Shown here: piece by piece, positions 9,554-19,290 of the stretch
Position numbering within the stretch: the stretch's first letter is position 1
Layout of the letters: each line of letters begins with the position of its first letter
From: Nanobdellota archaeon
GTDB lineage: Archaea > Nanobdellota > Nanobdellia > Woesearchaeales > JAGLXL01
Assembly (NCBI GenBank): GCA_023132895.1
Contig: JAGLXL010000002.1
Coordinates: 157,782-221,781, forward strand
DNA length: 64,000 nucleotides
Reading direction: 5' to 3'
Program-made: the position numbers and the translations under genes
The notes under the pieces: model-generated
What the model saw: only the letters and a program-made list of their open reading frames with translations
Told to the model about the DNA's origin: nothing
Database searches by the model: none

Positions 9554-10768
9554 TTACTCAGAAGGAGCCAAAATAACTTCTAATTCCCGTATATCCAAAG
9601 TCTTCCTTGGCCTGATTTGCACACCATTATTACCTCTGACTATGTCATCAGAAACATCTGTTTCCCAGCTTAATTCCTTGGTGTCAAAACCACTTAAATG
9701 GCCGTTTAAGATGATCTCTCCTCTTTTCTCCTCAATATAATCAATAAAACTCAATCTTAAAACTACTTGAGAATCACCTTCTTCAACATCTGTAAATTCT
9801 TCATCTGAAAGCTCAAAATAATAAACCGGGAAATCAATTGTTTTTAATTCAGATTGAATCGCAATGTGGTCCAAATAATAATCACCAGAACCAATCCTAA
9901 AGATTAGTTCATTCTCTCCAATCCTCAAATAAGCTGGTGAAAATTCTAATTTCAGTCTTCCGCCGCCGCAATCAGGCACTGCAGAATAAATATTATACTC
10001 ATTAATATAAACATCAAGCCTGCCTGAATCCCTAGTGCAGTCAGGTTCAAATTTCAAAGCAACTCTATCTAAATTATTTTTCTCAGTTGCTGAAACCAAA
10101 AACAAGCTTCTGCTTGACTGGGCTTCTATACTGGTCACATCAGCTGCCACTTGAACATTTTCTAGACTATATTCATTTGTTCTCCAGAAAGCAGCCCCTG
10201 GTGAAGAAACCTTAAACAATAAAGTATTGTCCGTCTTCAATAATCTCCTTGGCAATTCAATTGCCGGAATATTTCCCCTAACCTCAGAATTATAAATTTC
10301 ATTTTCATTCAAGAAAATCATCAATCTACCTTGGCCTTCTTTCACCACCCCACTCAACAAAATATTTTCTGTATTAACCAAATCACTAATCCTAAACGAA
10401 ACATTTTCTTGTTTTGAACTAAATAGAGATTTTTTAATATAAAGAGAAGCCTTTTTCTCTAAAACCAGTCCTTCTGTCCGCGTAAACACATGCGTCGTGG
10501 GCACTGCATGGTCAACTGTTTTTTGACTTAAAAAATCAATCCGACCAGGACTCTCTAGCAGCAAAGTCTCATTCTCTTCTACCACACTCACCCCAATTCC
10601 AGTTTCACCATTTAATCCGTCACCTTCTAAAATCTTAGCTCTTTCAGATGGCGGAATAAAAAGTATGTATAGAACAATCAAAGCAGCAATTATCGCAATC
10701 AATGCTGCGGCTGCCGAAGCTTGACCTCTTTTATTCCTTCTCATCAATTCTACAGAAAACTTTGTCAT
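9554..10768 (-). CDS. Prepilin-like protein with Ig-like ectodomain
   Basis: The N-terminus has a class III (archaeal type IV prepilin-like) signal: a basic MRRNKRG followed by QASAAAALIAIIAALIVLYI. This predicts cleavage after Gly by an archaeal prepilin peptidase and assembly or membrane anchoring through the hydrophobic helix. The remaining 360 residues are beta-rich, with several jelly-roll or Ig-like stretches. This is far longer than a typical pilin, so it may be a minor or adhesive subunit. It is the first gene of the minus-strand surface cluster. ATG at 10742 is an alternative start. Confidence 0.72.
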   Translation of the reverse strand: MTKFSVELMRRNKRGQASAAAALIAIIAALIVLYILFIPPSERAKILEGDGLNGETGIGVSVVEENETLLLESPGRIDFLSQKTVDHAVPTTHVFTRTEGLVLEKKASLYIKKSLFSSKQENVSFRISDLVNTENILLSGVVKEGQGRLMIFLNENEIYNSEVRGNIPAIELPRRLLKTDNTLLFKVSSPGAAFWRTNEYSLENVQVAADVTSIEAQSSRSLFLVSATEKNNLDRVALKFEPDCTRDSGRLDVYINEYNIYSAVPDCGGGRLKLEFSPAYLRIGENELIFRIGSGDYYLDHIAIQSELKTIDFPVYYFELSDEEFTDVEEGDSQVVLRLSFIDYIEEKRGEIILNGHLSGFDTKELSWETDVSDDIVRGNNGVQIRPRKTLDIRELEVILAPSE

Positions 10769-10788
10769 TTATAAAATTTCCTGAAATG

Positions 10789-10847
10789 TCAGGATTTTCC
10801 TGTTTAAAATCCTGATCATGCTCAAGAATTTTTCAAAAAATTCTTGA
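10789..10847. repeat. Two tandem hairpins in divergent promoter region
   Basis: TCAGGATTTT/AAAATCCTGA (10789-10815, 7-nt loop) and a 12-bp stem TCAAGAATTTTT/AAAAATTCTTGA (10822-10847, 2-nt loop) are perfect inverted repeats. They sit between the divergent prepilin-like gene and pelota gene. They belong in style to the spacer hairpin family seen elsewhere, and could also act as regulatory sites for either gene. Confidence 0.7.
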
Positions 10848-10902
10848 CATTTATACTTGAAAAAACAAAGTTTTTTTAATATCTAATCATTCTTCCCTAT
10901 TT

Positions 10903-11964
10903 ATGAAAATTATCCATTCTGACTTCAAAAAAGGTCAGGTTAAAATAAAAATTGAAACTCTGGACGATCTTTGGTATTTAAGCCACTTAATCGACCCCAA
11001 AGATCACATCAAAGGCAAAACCTTGAGAAAAATAAAAAAAACAGGACCGGATGAACGTACTCAAAAAGTCACTCGAAAACCAGTCTTCCTCCAAATCCAG
11101 GTTGAAAAAATAGAATTCAGCCCCCATTCTAATATCCTCAGAATCAGTGGCAAAATCACCCAGGGCCCCGATGACCTGCCCAGGGGCAGCTACCACACCT
11201 TTAACATCGAGGAAAACACCGAAATCACCATTGAAAAAGAAAAATGGCTCAGCTACCAAAAACAAAAATTAAAAGAATCAACCCAAAAAAAATACATTTT
11301 TCTCATCTGCCTTTTTGACCGGGAAGATGCTATTATTGCCCTCTCTAAACATTACGGTTATCAAATCTTAACTGAACTCCACGGCGACGTTGCTAAAAAA
11401 GAAAAACGTGCCTTAACCAGAGGCAACTTTTATCAGGAAATCATCAAAGCCCTCAAGGAATATAACCAACGTTACAACCCAGAAAACATTATCCTAGCCA
11501 GCCCTGCTTTTTACAAAGAAGACCTCCTCAAATTAGTCACCGATGAAAAAATCAAAAAGAAAATCGTCTCAGCTACTTGCTCTTCTGCCAAGGAATCAGC
11601 CCTTAATGAAGTCCTTAAAAGACCCGAATTAAAACAAGCTCTTAAAAATTCCCATTTAGCAGAAGAAACCAAACTTGTCGAGGAACTCCTTACCCAAATC
11701 TCAAAAAATCATCTCGCGGCCTATGGCTATCGGGAAACCAAAAAAGCAGTTGAAGCTGGCGCTGCTGAAAAACTTCTCATCCTTGACAAACTTATCCAAG
11801 AATACCGGCAAAAAGAAAATTATGATAAACTAGATTACTTAATGAAAACCACCGACCAAACCAAAGGCAACATTCACATTATTTCCTCAGAACACGAAGC
11901 TGGTCAAAAACTTAAAGGCCTTGGCGGCATTGCTGCCATCTTGAGATTCAAACTAGAATGGTAA
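10903..11964 (+). CDS. pelA: Pelota (Dom34) ribosome rescue factor
   Basis: 353 residues with the three-domain pelota layout. The N-terminal Sm-like domain begins with DFKKGQVKIKIETLDDLWYL. The central and C-terminal eRF1-like domains include the GGIAAILRF ending typical of the family. Pelota recognises stalled ribosomes and, with a translational GTPase and ABCE1, splits them; the GGQ motif of eRF1 is absent, as expected. Its end overlaps the start of the acetyl-CoA synthetase gene by 7 bp, so the two are likely co-transcribed although functionally unrelated. Confidence 0.95.
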   Translation: MKIIHSDFKKGQVKIKIETLDDLWYLSHLIDPKDHIKGKTLRKIKKTGPDERTQKVTRKPVFLQIQVEKIEFSPHSNILRISGKITQGPDDLPRGSYHTFNIEENTEITIEKEKWLSYQKQKLKESTQKKYIFLICLFDREDAIIALSKHYGYQILTELHGDVAKKEKRALTRGNFYQEIIKALKEYNQRYNPENIILASPAFYKEDLLKLVTDEKIKKKIVSATCSSAKESALNEVLKRPELKQALKNSHLAEETKLVEELLTQISKNHLAAYGYRETKKAVEAGAAEKLLILDKLIQEYRQKENYDKLDYLMKTTDQTKGNIHIISSEHEAGQKLKGLGGIAAILRFKLEW

Positions 11965-13889
11965 AAAAAATTAAGTGGGTCAAAAAAGACCCCCAAAAAG
12001 AGATCTGGTGGCCCTCAAAAGAATTAAAGAAAAAAGCTTGGATTTCCTCTCCTTCTATCTACAAAAAACCTCCATTAAAATTCTGGGCAGAAGAATCAAA
12101 ACAACTCCACTGGTTTAAACCTTGGCAAGAGATTTACCAGGAAAAACTTCCTTATTTCAAATGGTTCCTCAAAGGCAAACTTAATGCTTCTTACAATTGC
12201 CTCGACCGCCATCTCGCCAAAAACAAAAACAAACCTGCCCTTATCTGGGAACCAGAAAAAGGCAAACCCCAAACCCTTACTTATCAGCAACTCTACCAAG
12301 AAGTCAACCTCATGGCCAACACCCTTAAAAAACTTGGAGTCAAAAAAGGCGACTTTGTTACAATTTACTTGCCCATGATTCCAGAAGTCCAAATTGCCCT
12401 GCTGGCCTGCTCCCGCCTTGGCGCTCCCCATTCAGTGGTTTTTTCTGCCTTCTCTTCTGAATCATTAAAACAACGAATCAAAGACGCCAAATCAAAATTC
12501 CTTATTACCTGCGATGGTTACTTTAGAAGAGGCAAAATCATTAATCTCAAAGAAAAAGCTGACCAGGCTATTTCAAATAAAATCAAAACCTTGGTTATTA
12601 ACCGAGCTAATCTCAAACCCAAATTAAAAAAGAATCAATTCTGGTGGCACCAGCTCAAAAAACAAGTTCCTCGAGAATGCCCTCCTGAATCCATGGACAG
12701 CGAAGATATTCTTTTCATCCTTTATACTAGTGGTACTACTGGCCAGCCCAAAGGTATCATCCATACGCATGGCGGCTATCTCACTTATGCTTCCACCACC
12801 ACCCGACTTAGTTTCGACCTCCATGAAAATGACATCTTCTGGTGTACTGCTGATGTTGGCTGGATTACTGGCCACACTTACAATTGTTATGGTCCTCTTC
12901 TCAATGCCGGCACCATTATCATTTACGAGGGCACTCCTGACTATCCAGATTGCGGACGTTGGTGGCAAATCATTGAAAAATATCAAGTCACTATTTTTTA
13001 CACTGCTCCCACTGCTATTCGCATGGCCATCAAAGCTGGAGAAAAATGGCCTCAAAAATACAACCTCTCTTCCCTCAGAATCCTCGGCACTGTTGGCGAG
13101 CCTATCAATCATGAAGCTTGGATGTGGTTCTTTAATCACCTTGGAAAAAAACGCTGCCCCATCATCGATACTTGGTGGCAGACAGAAACTGGCGGCCACA
13201 TGATCACCACCCTCCCTTCTTTAGGTCCTTTTATCCCGACTGTTGCTGGCCTCAGCTTCCCTGGCACCGGTCACAAAATTATTGATGAAGACTGCCACGA
13301 AGCCAAAGAAGGATATCTTGTCCAAGTTTCACCATTTGCTCCAGGTATGCTTAGGGGAATTCTCAACAACCCCAAACGTTATCGTCAGGAATATTGGAGT
13401 AAATGTAAAAATTATTTTTACACCAAAGACGGCGCTCTTTATACTCAAAAAAAATACTTTCGCATCACTGGTCGGACAGATGATATCATGAAAGTAGCTG
13501 GTCACCGCTTGGCCACTGCTGAACTTGAAAATGCTATTACTGAACACCCCCAAGTTGTTGAAGCTGCTGTCATTGCTCTCCCAGATAAAATCAAAGGCGA
13601 AGTTCCTCTCGCTTTTATAATCACTAAATCAAAACCTTCAGAACAACTTAAAAAACAGGTTATTAAACAAGTTGAAAAATCAATTGGCCCTATCGCCCGC
13701 CCTAAAATCATCATTTTTGTTAAAGATCTTCCTAAGACCCGCAGCGGTAAAATTATGAGACGCATCCTCAAAAATCTTATCAAGAAAAAACCACTCGGCA
13801 ATCTTTCTACTCTCAAAAACCCTCAATGTGTAGAAGACATCAAACATAAGATTCAAACCAATATACTAAAGAGAAGAATATCCCTTTGA
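11958..13889 (+). CDS. acs: Acetyl-CoA synthetase, AMP-forming
   Basis: 643 residues, full family length. The P-loop-like motif YTSGTTGQPKG is at about 255-265. DTWWQTETGG, the hinge motif GRTDDIMKVAGHR and the C-terminal PKTRSGKIMRR with the catalytic Lys (about 598) are all present. The enzyme activates acetate with ATP and CoA to acetyl-CoA through acetyl-AMP. In a reduced archaeon it would feed imported acetate into lipid or other anabolism. It overlaps pelA by 7 bp. The closest relatives are likely bacterial-type Acs, but this needs a tree. Confidence 0.95.
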   Translation: MVKKIKWVKKDPQKEIWWPSKELKKKAWISSPSIYKKPPLKFWAEESKQLHWFKPWQEIYQEKLPYFKWFLKGKLNASYNCLDRHLAKNKNKPALIWEPEKGKPQTLTYQQLYQEVNLMANTLKKLGVKKGDFVTIYLPMIPEVQIALLACSRLGAPHSVVFSAFSSESLKQRIKDAKSKFLITCDGYFRRGKIINLKEKADQAISNKIKTLVINRANLKPKLKKNQFWWHQLKKQVPRECPPESMDSEDILFILYTSGTTGQPKGIIHTHGGYLTYASTTTRLSFDLHENDIFWCTADVGWITGHTYNCYGPLLNAGTIIIYEGTPDYPDCGRWWQIIEKYQVTIFYTAPTAIRMAIKAGEKWPQKYNLSSLRILGTVGEPINHEAWMWFFNHLGKKRCPIIDTWWQTETGGHMITTLPSLGPFIPTVAGLSFPGTGHKIIDEDCHEAKEGYLVQVSPFAPGMLRGILNNPKRYRQEYWSKCKNYFYTKDGALYTQKKYFRITGRTDDIMKVAGHRLATAELENAITEHPQVVEAAVIALPDKIKGEVPLAFIITKSKPSEQLKKQVIKQVEKSIGPIARPKIIIFVKDLPKTRSGKIMRRILKNLIKKKPLGNLSTLKNPQCVEDIKHKIQTNILKRRISL

Positions 13890-14048
13890 GCATACCAAAG
13901 GAAAATAAAAGTTCAAACATCTATTTCCCTTTCAGTATATTCCAAATACAAAAAATTTAAAAATAGTAACATTTTAATAGTAGTAGTAATTACTTCCATT
14001 GTAGTAACAAATTTAAATTAATCCAAAAAAAGAGGAGGGGTGTGTTAA

Positions 14049-14867
14049 ATGATTGTCAAAGAAGAATTTTTAAGCAAATTAAGACGATATTTTGATCTTA
14101 ATCTTTACGAGGTAAAGTTATGGGCTGCTTTACTTTCAAGAGGTGTTTCTACAGCCGGTGAACTTTCTGATATTGCCAATGTTCCCAGATCCAGAAGTTA
14201 CGACGTTCTGGAAAGCTTGGAGAAAAAAGGTTTTGTCATTGCCAAGATTGGTAAACCTATCAAATACCTCACTGTGCCTCCTTCCGAAGTTGTTGAACGC
14301 GTCAAGAAAAACATGCGCTTCAATGCAGAAGAAAAAGTCAAACGTCTCGACAGTCTTAAAAATTCAGAAGTTCTTGGTGAACTCGAAACTCTACACACCC
14401 AAGGTATAGAACTAGTTGAACCATCAGAACTTTCTGGTGCGCTCAGAGGCCGGCATAATCTCTATAATCACCTCGACCTCGCTATCAAAAACGCCAAGAA
14501 AAGTGTTACCCTCATGACCACTACTCAAGGTCTTTTAAGAAAAATCGAAGGCCTCAAATCAACTCTTGAAGCTGTTAAGAAAAAAGGCGTCCAAATCAGG
14601 ATTGCTGCTCCAATCACCAAAGAAGCTAAATCAGCTGTCAAAGAAATGAAAGGCATTGCCGATATCAGGCATGTCAATCATGTTAAAGCTCGATTCTGCA
14701 TTGTTGATGGCAAAGACTTGACCTTTATGGTGCTTGACGACCAGGATGTCCATCCAACTTATGATGTTGGTATCTGGGTCAATACACCTTTTTTTGCTTC
14801 AGCTGTTGAAGATCTTTTCAACTCTAATTGGTCAGATATGAAGCCAGCTGAAAAATTCCTCAAATAA
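14049..14867 (+). CDS. TrmB-family transcriptional regulator
   Basis: 272 residues. The N-terminal winged helix (LNLYEVKLWAALLSRG, ELSDIANVPRSRSYDVLESL) is the TrmB DNA-binding domain. The C-terminal half is a phospholipase-D-like effector domain common in this family, which usually senses sugars. A GAGGAGGGG ribosome-binding site lies upstream. The promoter region (13940-14020) has repeated TAGTAAC/GTAGTAA words that could be its own operator. The regulated sugar or gene cannot be told from this window. Confidence 0.88.
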   Translation: MIVKEEFLSKLRRYFDLNLYEVKLWAALLSRGVSTAGELSDIANVPRSRSYDVLESLEKKGFVIAKIGKPIKYLTVPPSEVVERVKKNMRFNAEEKVKRLDSLKNSEVLGELETLHTQGIELVEPSELSGALRGRHNLYNHLDLAIKNAKKSVTLMTTTQGLLRKIEGLKSTLEAVKKKGVQIRIAAPITKEAKSAVKEMKGIADIRHVNHVKARFCIVDGKDLTFMVLDDQDVHPTYDVGIWVNTPFFASAVEDLFNSNWSDMKPAEKFLK

Positions 14868-14995
14868 TTATTTTTCTTTTTTGCCATTTTCTTTTTCTCA
14901 TTTTTCTTGTTATTTCAAAATTAATTTTGAAATCAGAGAAAATTATTTCAATTTTCTCGTTACTTTTATAAAGAAAACTCAATTTTTTATTCTCC

Positions 14996-16519
14996 ATGGA
15001 ATTGAAAAAACTGATTGATATGCTTGATCCCTTAGAGAGAAAAATAGTCCCTTTGCTCCAAACAGAAAAATCCTTCCCAGAATTAGTCAAAAAATCAAAC
15101 CTCCAAGAAGTCGAAGTCATGCGTGCTTTACAGTGGTTGAAAAACAAAGATATCCTTGAAATCAAAACAGACAAAAAGAAAGTTATTACTCTAGACCAAA
15201 ACGGCCAAAAATACCTCCAGGAAGGATTACCAGAAAAATTAATTCTGAACCTTGTCAAAGAACAACCTCTTACTATCAAACAACTCCAGGAAAAATCAAA
15301 ACTCAATCCAGGAGAATTCAACTCCATTCTTGGTATTCTCAGACAAAAAGTTGCCATTGAAATCAAAGACGGCAAGATCAACATCACTGAACAAGGTAAA
15401 AAATTCATCGAAAAAGAATCCTTAGAAGAAAAATTCCTCAAAAAACAATTCCCTCTTGATTTAGAACGGCTCCAAGAAGAAGAAAAATTTGCTTTTGAAC
15501 AATTAAAGAAAAGAAAAAACATTCTCAAAATAGAGGACTCCACCGAACGCACCATCGAACTCACCAAACTTGGCCAGCAACTCACCCAGCAAAAAATATC
15601 AGACGAAGAAGTCCTTAACCGCCTTACGTCTTCAATGCTCAAAACCCAATCTTGGAAAAATAAAAAATTCCGCCATTATGACCTCCAAGCCGATGTCCCC
15701 CAAACATCTTTTGGCCGAAAACATTTTGTTACCGAAGCCGTTGATTACATCAAAAAAATATGGTTAGAAATGGGTTTCCAAGAAATGACCGGTTCCTTAG
15801 TCCAGACTGCTTTCTGGGACCTTGATTCTTTATTCGTACCTCAAGACCATCCTGCCAGAGAAATGCAGGACACTTTTTATCTTCAAGACCCAGCCCAAGG
15901 CTCTCTGCCAAAAGAACTTTATCCTAAAATTAAAGCTGTCCATGAAAACGGTGGCAAGACTGGCAGCAAAGGTTGGCAGTACCAGTTCTCAGAACAAGAA
16001 TCAAAGCAACTTCTCTTAAGGACCCATACCACAGTCTTAAGTGCTCAAACCCTGTCCCAATTAAAAAAAGAAGATTTGCCAGCCAAATTCTTTTCAGTTG
16101 CCAAAGTTTTTAGAAATGAAACCTTAGATTGGAAACACCTCTTTGAATTCTACCAGGTCGAGGGCATCGTCGTCGACCCCAACGCTAATCTCAAACATCT
16201 CAAAGGTTACCTTAAAGAATTTTACAAAAAAATGGGTTACACCGATGTTAGAATGCGGCCGGCTCATTTCCCTTACACTGAACCATCAATTGAAGTTGAC
16301 GTCTTCCATCCAGTTAAAAAAGAATGGATTGAATTAGGCGGCGCTGGTATCTTCCGTCCTGAAGTCACCCAACCTTTACTGGGCTTTGAATGCCCGGTCC
16401 TCGCCTGGGGTCAGGGAATGGGTAGAATTATTTCCGAATATTGGAAAATAAAAGATATTCGTGACCTTTACAAAAATAATCTCAAACAATTAAGAGAAAT
16501 AAAAACCTGGTTGAAATGA
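14996..16519 (+). CDS. pheS: Phenylalanyl-tRNA synthetase alpha subunit
   Basis: 507 residues of archaeal/eukaryotic type. The N-terminal region has repeated winged-helix domains (residues 1-190). The class II catalytic core shows motif 2 (FRNETLDWKHLFEFYQVEG) and motif 3 (GMGRIISEYWKI). Together with PheT it charges tRNA-Phe. Its TGA stop forms the start of a hairpin cluster that separates it from pheT. Confidence 0.97.
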   Translation: MELKKLIDMLDPLERKIVPLLQTEKSFPELVKKSNLQEVEVMRALQWLKNKDILEIKTDKKKVITLDQNGQKYLQEGLPEKLILNLVKEQPLTIKQLQEKSKLNPGEFNSILGILRQKVAIEIKDGKINITEQGKKFIEKESLEEKFLKKQFPLDLERLQEEEKFAFEQLKKRKNILKIEDSTERTIELTKLGQQLTQQKISDEEVLNRLTSSMLKTQSWKNKKFRHYDLQADVPQTSFGRKHFVTEAVDYIKKIWLEMGFQEMTGSLVQTAFWDLDSLFVPQDHPAREMQDTFYLQDPAQGSLPKELYPKIKAVHENGGKTGSKGWQYQFSEQESKQLLLRTHTTVLSAQTLSQLKKEDLPAKFFSVAKVFRNETLDWKHLFEFYQVEGIVVDPNANLKHLKGYLKEFYKKMGYTDVRMRPAHFPYTEPSIEVDVFHPVKKEWIELGGAGIFRPEVTQPLLGFECPVLAWGQGMGRIISEYWKIKDIRDLYKNNLKQLREIKTWLK

Positions 16520-16620
16520 AAATTTTGAAAAAATTTTCAGTGTCCAGAAAAATCAAAGATTTTTGGGACACAAGAAATGTAAAGCATTTCTTTGTGTTTA
16601 AAAACTGGAGGTTTTCAAAC
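16517..16620 (+). repeat. Four-hairpin cluster with Shine-Dalgarno stem-loop before pheT
   Basis: Almost the whole pheS-pheT spacer is palindromic. TGAAAATTTT GAA AAAATTTTCA (16517-16539) begins at the pheS stop codon. TGTCC-AG-AAAAATC AAA GATTTTT-G-GGACA (16541-16570) follows. ACACAAGAAATG/CATTTCTTTGTGT (16568-16597) overlaps it. The last stem-loop (16596-16620) has GGAGG exposed in and beside its loop. It closely matches the leaders of the DUF106 gene and rps8, so it probably supplies the ribosome-binding site of pheT. Confidence 0.8.
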
Positions 16621-16629
16621 AAATAAAAA

Positions 16630-18276
16630 ATGCCCAGCATAACCTTAAACAGAAAAGTCTTTGAAATGCTTGTCGGCAAGAAATTACCAGATGAACAGCT
16701 CCAAGACCGCATCTCCATGCTTGGCACTGACCTCGAAGAAGTCAATGAAAATGAAATCATAGTTGAAATCTTTCCCAACAGACCAGACCTGCTTTCAGAA
16801 CAAGGCTTTGCCCGTGCTTTCTCCTCATTTATTGGAGTCAAACCTGGCTTAAGACCTTACCCAGTCACTAAAACTACTGACCGAGTCATTATCGAACCGT
16901 CTGTCACCAACATCCGACCATATACTGCCTGTGCTGTGGTCAAAAATCTCAAATTCAACGATGAAAACATCAAAGAGATTATCCAAATCCAGGAAAAACT
17001 CCACATCACTTATGGCCGAAATAGAAAAAAATGTGCCATCGGAGTCTATCCTTTAGAAAAAATTCAATTCCCAATCCGTTACCTGGCCCGAGAACCAGAT
17101 CAAATCAAATTTCAACCTTTAGAATCAGACCGAGAAATGACCGCTTTACAGATTCTATCACAACACAAAACCGGCAGAGACTATGGCCACCTCTTGGAGG
17201 GCTTGGAAAAATTCCCCATCTTTATTGATGCCAACGACCAAATCCTCAGCCTGCCGCCAATCATTAACTCTCATTTAACTGGCAAAATTTCAGAACAAAC
17301 CAAAGATGTCTTTATTGAATGTTCTGGTTTTGATTACAATGTCTTAAGAAAATGCCTCAACATTATCGTCACTGCTCTGGCTGACATGGGCGGTGAAATC
17401 AATTCTTTAGAACTTCATTACCCCAGAACAACTTGCCTCTCACCTAATCTCGAGCCAGAAGAAATGAAAATTTCTCTAAACTATGTTAACAAAATCCTCG
17501 GCCTTGACCTGGATGAAAAACAATTACAAAAATATCTCGAAGCCATGGGCTACGGCTACCAAGACAAAAAAGCTCTTGTTCCTGCTTACCGTGCTGATGT
17601 CCTCCACCCCATTGATTTAGTCGAAGATATTGCCATTGCTTATGGCTATGAAAACTTCGAGCCGGAAATACCTAGTGTCGCCACTATTGGCCAGGAAGAT
17701 CCTTTTCAAAAATTCCTTATCAAAGTCAGAAACATTCTTGTCGGCTTCAAACTCCAAGAAACTAAATCATACCACCTCTTGTCAAAAGAAGAATTAAATC
17801 AAAAAATGAATTTAGATTATCCACCTATTCCACTCAAAAATGCTCTTGGTGATTACAATCATCTCAGAAACTGGCTCATTCCCAGTGGATTAAAAGTCCT
17901 CTCTGAAAACCAACATCATGATTATCCCCAAAACATCTTTGAAATCGGCACTGTTTTCAAAAAAGACAAGGAAACTGAAACAGGCGTTAAAGAATATCAA
18001 CGAGTTTCTATCCTACTTTGTCATGAAAAAACAGATTATACAGAAATCAAACAAATCATGGATGCTTTTTTCCACACTTTAGACAAAGAATATACCATCG
18101 AAGAAACCGAACACTCCAGTTTCATCCCAGGCCGTGTTGGCCGTATCTCAGTCCAAGACAAAAAACTCGCTTACATTGGAGAAATCAGTCCTGAAGTTCT
18201 TAAAAACTGGGAACTCACCATGCCTGTTACAGCTTTAGAAATCAATTTGACTGAATTATTTGAATTTATAAAATAA
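16630..18276 (+). CDS. pheT: Phenylalanyl-tRNA synthetase beta subunit
   Basis: 548 residues of archaeal/eukaryotic type, shorter than bacterial PheT because it lacks the EMAP and anticodon-binding additions. The N-terminal MPSITLNRKVFEML and the B3/B4 editing region (including NIRPYTACAVV) are visible, as is the catalytic-like core with FEIGTVFK. It forms the (alpha-beta)2 enzyme with PheS. The Shine-Dalgarno sequence lies in the conserved stem-loop upstream, unusually about 18 nt from the ATG. Confidence 0.96.
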   Translation: MPSITLNRKVFEMLVGKKLPDEQLQDRISMLGTDLEEVNENEIIVEIFPNRPDLLSEQGFARAFSSFIGVKPGLRPYPVTKTTDRVIIEPSVTNIRPYTACAVVKNLKFNDENIKEIIQIQEKLHITYGRNRKKCAIGVYPLEKIQFPIRYLAREPDQIKFQPLESDREMTALQILSQHKTGRDYGHLLEGLEKFPIFIDANDQILSLPPIINSHLTGKISEQTKDVFIECSGFDYNVLRKCLNIIVTALADMGGEINSLELHYPRTTCLSPNLEPEEMKISLNYVNKILGLDLDEKQLQKYLEAMGYGYQDKKALVPAYRADVLHPIDLVEDIAIAYGYENFEPEIPSVATIGQEDPFQKFLIKVRNILVGFKLQETKSYHLLSKEELNQKMNLDYPPIPLKNALGDYNHLRNWLIPSGLKVLSENQHHDYPQNIFEIGTVFKKDKETETGVKEYQRVSILLCHEKTDYTEIKQIMDAFFHTLDKEYTIEETEHSSFIPGRVGRISVQDKKLAYIGEISPEVLKNWELTMPVTALEINLTELFEFIK

Positions 18277-18280
18277 ATCA

Positions 18281-18913
18281 TCATTCAACAGAAATAGTAA
18301 CTTTTTGTTTTCCTTCTTCCATCTCTTTACTAACAAAACTAATCTTTCCAATTTCCTTGGTATTTTTAACATGAAGTCCACCATCTGGAATTGGTATGTA
18401 TTCTCCAACTTGTGTCCATCTAAATCCTTCACGTTTTTCATCCCAATAACTCTTAATTTCTAAACCCATTTCTATATCTTTGTTTGCTTGTTCTAAAGAT
18501 TTATTAATAATTTCATCTGAGACCTCTTCCTTAAAAACTAAATCCGCTTGATTTCCCTTTACAGTTCCTGCCACTGGTCTTTTTCCAAAGTTTTTATCAA
18601 AAGGCCCAGCCAATAAATGAAGTGCTGAATGCAATCTCATCGCCGCCAATCTTTTATTCCAATCCAACTCGAGTTTTACTGTTTCATCCACCTCAAATGG
18701 AGTTTGTTTTGGAATAATATGCCAAACATCATTGCCATCTTTTTTAGAACCTACAATTCTCATATTATTTATTTTCCCAAAATCTCCTGGTTCTGTATTA
18801 GTTTGTGGAATAAAAATTGTTTTGTCTAAAAGAATTCGATTGCCCTCAATTTTAAGAACTTTAGCCTCAATCTCTTTTTTATACTGATCTTGATAGTAAA
18901 TCAATTCAGTCAT
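18281..18913 (-). CDS. alaX: Alanyl-tRNA editing protein AlaX-like
   Basis: 210 residues related to the editing domain of AlaRS, which hydrolyses Ser- or Gly-tRNA-Ala. The first zinc motif HSALH (His95, His99) is intact. In the second motif the family Cys of CGGxH is replaced by Asp (PDGGLH, 176-181), although His181 remains. Zinc could still be held by Asp, or activity could be altered. The ATG overlaps the L14e stop codon (18910-18913), so it is the last gene of the ribosomal operon. Confidence 0.85.
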   Translation of the reverse strand: MTELIYYQDQYKKEIEAKVLKIEGNRILLDKTIFIPQTNTEPGDFGKINNMRIVGSKKDGNDVWHIIPKQTPFEVDETVKLELDWNKRLAAMRLHSALHLLAGPFDKNFGKRPVAGTVKGNQADLVFKEEVSDEIINKSLEQANKDIEMGLEIKSYWDEKREGFRWTQVGEYIPIPDGGLHVKNTKEIGKISFVSKEMEEGKQKVTISVE

Positions 18914-19290
18914 TTTTTTTCTTCTTCAGCCTTTACTTCTTCTTTAGTCTCTGTTTTCTCTTCTTTAGGCTTCTCAGTTTCTTTTTTCTCTTCAACAGGC
19001 TTTACTTTCTTCTTCCTAACCTTTCTAGGCCTTTCAGTCTTAGCCTTTTTCTTAGTTACCAGAGCCTTCAAACCTAATTTCTCAAACTCCTTAACAACTT
19101 CATCATGAGAAGCCCCTTTCTTAATCTTAATTACTTGCTCCAAAACTTCCAAGTGTTGAACATTACACTTACGACGTCGAGTCTCACCATCAATCATCAC
19201 ATGATTCTCATCAATAACATCAACTATCACACATTTCTTGCCAGCATCTCTGCCAGCAATCTTAACGCACATTCTTCCTACTTCAAACAT
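18910..19290 (-). CDS. rpl14e: Ribosomal protein L14e with charged tail
   Basis: The N-terminal KOW domain (MFEVGRMCVKIAGRDAGK, then CVIVDVIDENHVMIDG) identifies eL14, a large-subunit protein. The ATG at 19290 is chosen because CAGGTG lies 6 nt upstream; a GTG three codons earlier is in frame. About the last 45 residues are a Lys/Glu tail longer than usual for archaeal L14e. The start overlaps the L34e end by 8 bp. Confidence 0.93.
   Translation of the reverse strand: MFEVGRMCVKIAGRDAGKKCVIVDVIDENHVMIDGETRRRKCNVQHLEVLEQVIKIKKGASHDEVVKEFEKLGLKALVTKKKAKTERPRKVRKKKVKPVEEKKETEKPKEEKTETKEEVKAEEEKK

Noticed and set aside
12624..13199. 191-codon frame on the minus strand inside acs
   Set aside because: Acs motifs on the plus strand are intact across it, and the minus product has no recognisable features.
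14860..15642. Long open frame on the minus strand opposite pheS
   Set aside because: It is Ser/Phe-rich with no domain and lies opposite clear PheS coding sequence; it is an antisense shadow.
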